Shown here: in pieces, positions 62,843 to 64,000 of the stretch
Numbering within the stretch: position 1 is the stretch's first letter
How the letters are laid out: the number at the start of each line of letters is the position of its first letter
Source of the DNA: Halomonas sp. 54_146
GTDB lineage: Bacteria; Pseudomonadota; Gammaproteobacteria; Pseudomonadales; Halomonadaceae
Reading direction: 5' to 3'
DNA length: 64,000 nucleotides
Assembly (NCBI RefSeq): GCF_001507855.1
Contig: NZ_LGEN01000007.1
Coordinates: forward strand, 48,921 to 112,920
Translations under genes and position numbers: made by a program
Notes under the pieces: model-generated
Seen by the model: only the letters and a program-made list of their open reading frames with translations
Told to the model about the DNA's origin: nothing
Databases searched by the model: none

Positions 62843-63316
62843 TTAGCCACCGCAACAACCCTTTAGTTTGCGCCCGCTACCACATAAGCAGGGTTCGTTT
62901 CGGCCTGGCTTTAGGCGGGTAAGCGTGGGAGTGCCATCGATATACCACCAGCGCTGCTGCTCGTGAACAAAGCGAGACACCTCTTCCAATACGTGCCAGC
63001 GTTTTTGCACATGCCCTCGCTCATAGAAAAACGCCCGAAAATGCACTTGGCCACTCTGATCAAGCGCTGGCTCGGCGTTGACAATAACCAGCCTCTTCCA
63101 CTCAGTGTCTGGGTCAGGCGCAAGCTCAGCTGGCCGAGTAGTGGGGTGCCAGGTGGCCAGCAGGTAGTCGCTGAGCCCTAACACAAACGCTGAGTAACGC
63201 GAACGCATTAGCGCTTCAGGGTTAGGCGCACCTTCACCTTGATGGTAACGGCCGCAGCACGCATCCAGCGTTAATGGGCTACCACAGGGGCAACGTTGAT
63301 CAGTTAGGCGGGTCAT
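62843..63316 (-). CDS. YchJ-family protein with SEC-C motifs
   Basis: 157 residues. SEC-C-type zinc motifs at both ends: QRCPCGSPLTLDACCGRYHQ and NEPCLCGSGRKLKGCCGG. A central NTF2-like domain with LMRSRYSAFVLGLSDYLLAT and VHFRAFFYERG. Function unknown; YchJ proteins are widespread. It is upstream of the GIY-YIG gene on the same strand. Confidence 0.88.
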   Translation of the reverse strand: MTRLTDQRCPCGSPLTLDACCGRYHQGEGAPNPEALMRSRYSAFVLGLSDYLLATWHPTTRPAELAPDPDTEWKRLVIVNAEPALDQSGQVHFRAFFYERGHVQKRWHVLEEVSRFVHEQQRWWYIDGTPTLTRLKPGRNEPCLCGSGRKLKGCCGG

Positions 63317-63393
63317 ATAAAAGCTCGTTAGTCATACTGTTTTAGCCATACCTTCTATCTATAGCCTAACCGATATGCGCTATGCGCGTCGTC

Positions 63394-63505
63394 TGGCGTG
63401 TATCAGCCGTTGCTTGGTTCCGTGAAGTCGTGTTTCGATATTTATGCTGCGCTGAGTATTTGGCGTGTATCACTATTGTTTCGATATTTATGCTGTGCTG
63501 GGTAT
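63394..63505. repeat. Duplicated intergenic segment
   Basis: TGGCGTGTATCA occurs at 63394 and 63461. A 28-base unit starting GTTTCGATATTTATGCTG occurs at 63432-63459 and 63478-63505 with two differences. Both lie in the 290-bp gap between the YchJ-like gene and the last gene. No other feature is seen there except AT-rich sequence before 63540. Confidence 0.7.
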
Positions 63506-63606
63506 ATAAATACTGTGTTAGGTATATAGTAGTGGGGCAATACATTTAGACGATGGGGTACGAATCACGATTGATCATTCTTTCCAAAACTTTTGGAGGT
63601 TCTCCT

Positions 63607-63903
63607 ATGAAGGTCTTTAAACCGGAATGGCAGTGCACGTTTAGCGTAAACGAAGGCGCGGAAGAATCAGCAACTTGGAAAGAGAAAATCGCGTGGCGGC
63701 TCAGGGGAGTTGCGGACAAGCTGGAAGGTGGCGGGCGCACGGTAAAAATCGATTACCGCGTGACGCCAGCGGTTAGCCCCCAGGAAGTGGATACTTGCTT
63801 AGGTAAGGGCTTCGAAGTGACTCAGCGCCTGCTAACGCAGTTAGCCCAACAGCAGGCGTGCGAAGATGTGATGCGCCATGCCAAGGCTGAGCTGTTTGAA
63901 TAA
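63607..63903 (+). CDS. Small protein of unknown function
   Basis: 98 residues from ATG 63607, supported by TTTGGAGGTTCTCCT upstream; the longer frame is unneeded. Basic and acidic residues are mixed (GAEESATWKEKIAWRLRGVADKLEGG is in part helical). No recognised family. A hairpin lies about 56 bases after the stop. Confidence 0.6.
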   Translation: MKVFKPEWQCTFSVNEGAEESATWKEKIAWRLRGVADKLEGGGRTVKIDYRVTPAVSPQEVDTCLGKGFEVTQRLLTQLAQQQACEDVMRHAKAELFE

Positions 63904-63958
63904 AAATCTGCCGCATTCTGCGATTCGATTCTCCGAATGAATCGGCAGTCAAGGCAGC

Positions 63959-63976
63959 GCAAGGCGTCAGCCTTGC
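63959..63976. other. Short perfect hairpin near the window end
   Basis: GCAAGGC and GCCTTGC pair around GTCA. No T-run follows within the window, so it is not a clear terminator. The last 97 bases hold no gene. Confidence 0.35.
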
Positions 63977-64000
63977 AGGTATAGCTGGATAGATATATAG

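Overview
The window looks like chromosome of a gammaproteobacterium, most probably a member of the Halomonadaceae (Halomonas/Vreelandella group). This is inferred from the protein families, the rplU-rpmA-obgE-proB/ispB housekeeping cluster, a complete omega-aminotransferase plus semialdehyde dehydrogenase route, and the moderate GC content. No 16S or other taxonomic marker is present, so the assignment is an inference.

Left part (1-21.6 kb): the 3' end of preA (dihydropyrimidine dehydrogenase), an AcrAB-like RND efflux pair with a divergent TetR repressor and a near-perfect operator palindrome, then GNAT, tag, a phosphatidylcholine-synthase-like gene, and a MocR regulator facing a DUF1127/PhzF pair across an array of ATACAG motifs. 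Next come a Gate-domain membrane protein with an Lrp regulator, a RutR-like TetR, mmsA and an omega-amino-acid:pyruvate aminotransferase, and divergently a five-gene unit (DUF3311, Na+/solute symporter, FadR-type regulator, M20 carbamoyl-amino-acid hydrolase, amidase). Together with preA these fit reductive pyrimidine/ureide catabolism: uptake, ring reduction, ureido hydrolysis, transamination, and oxidation to an acyl-CoA.

Middle part (21.6-44.2 kb): a complete menaquinone locus. menF-D-H and menB-C-E lie on the minus strand with frdABCD (fumarate reductase) embedded between menH and menB, and menA is divergent. This packages the quinone and an enzyme that uses it, implying anaerobic fumarate respiration. 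It is followed by a PhoD-like phosphatase, a PhoPQ-like two-component system with two PepSY proteins, a DUF1853 protein, and the proB/obgE/rpmA/rplU block with ispB divergent.

Accessory part (44.3-59.8 kb): a tRNA-Pro(CGG) gene is the integration site of a 13.2-kb satellite-like element. The element carries a tyrosine recombinase, a toxin-antitoxin pair, AlpA-like regulators, an Ash-like protein, a Toprim primase, a DUF927 helicase, a SWIM-finger protein and a terminase-small-subunit-like protein, but no recognisable capsid, portal or large terminase. The tRNA 3' end plus its terminator hairpin occur three times (44378, 57602, 59679), and each has paired AGGTGACA arm-type repeats nearby. The second interval (57651-59678) is a decayed second element: it holds a frameshifted integrase remnant and a GH10 xylanase ORF whose two ends run into mobile-element DNA.

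Right part (59.8-64 kb): ordinary chromosome with a small membrane protein, a TauE-type exporter, an unknown protein with a pentapeptide repeat, an acetylpolyamine-amidohydrolase-like deacetylase, a GIY-YIG protein, a YchJ-like SEC-C protein and a short unknown gene. No CRISPR array, rRNA gene or intact insertion sequence was seen.
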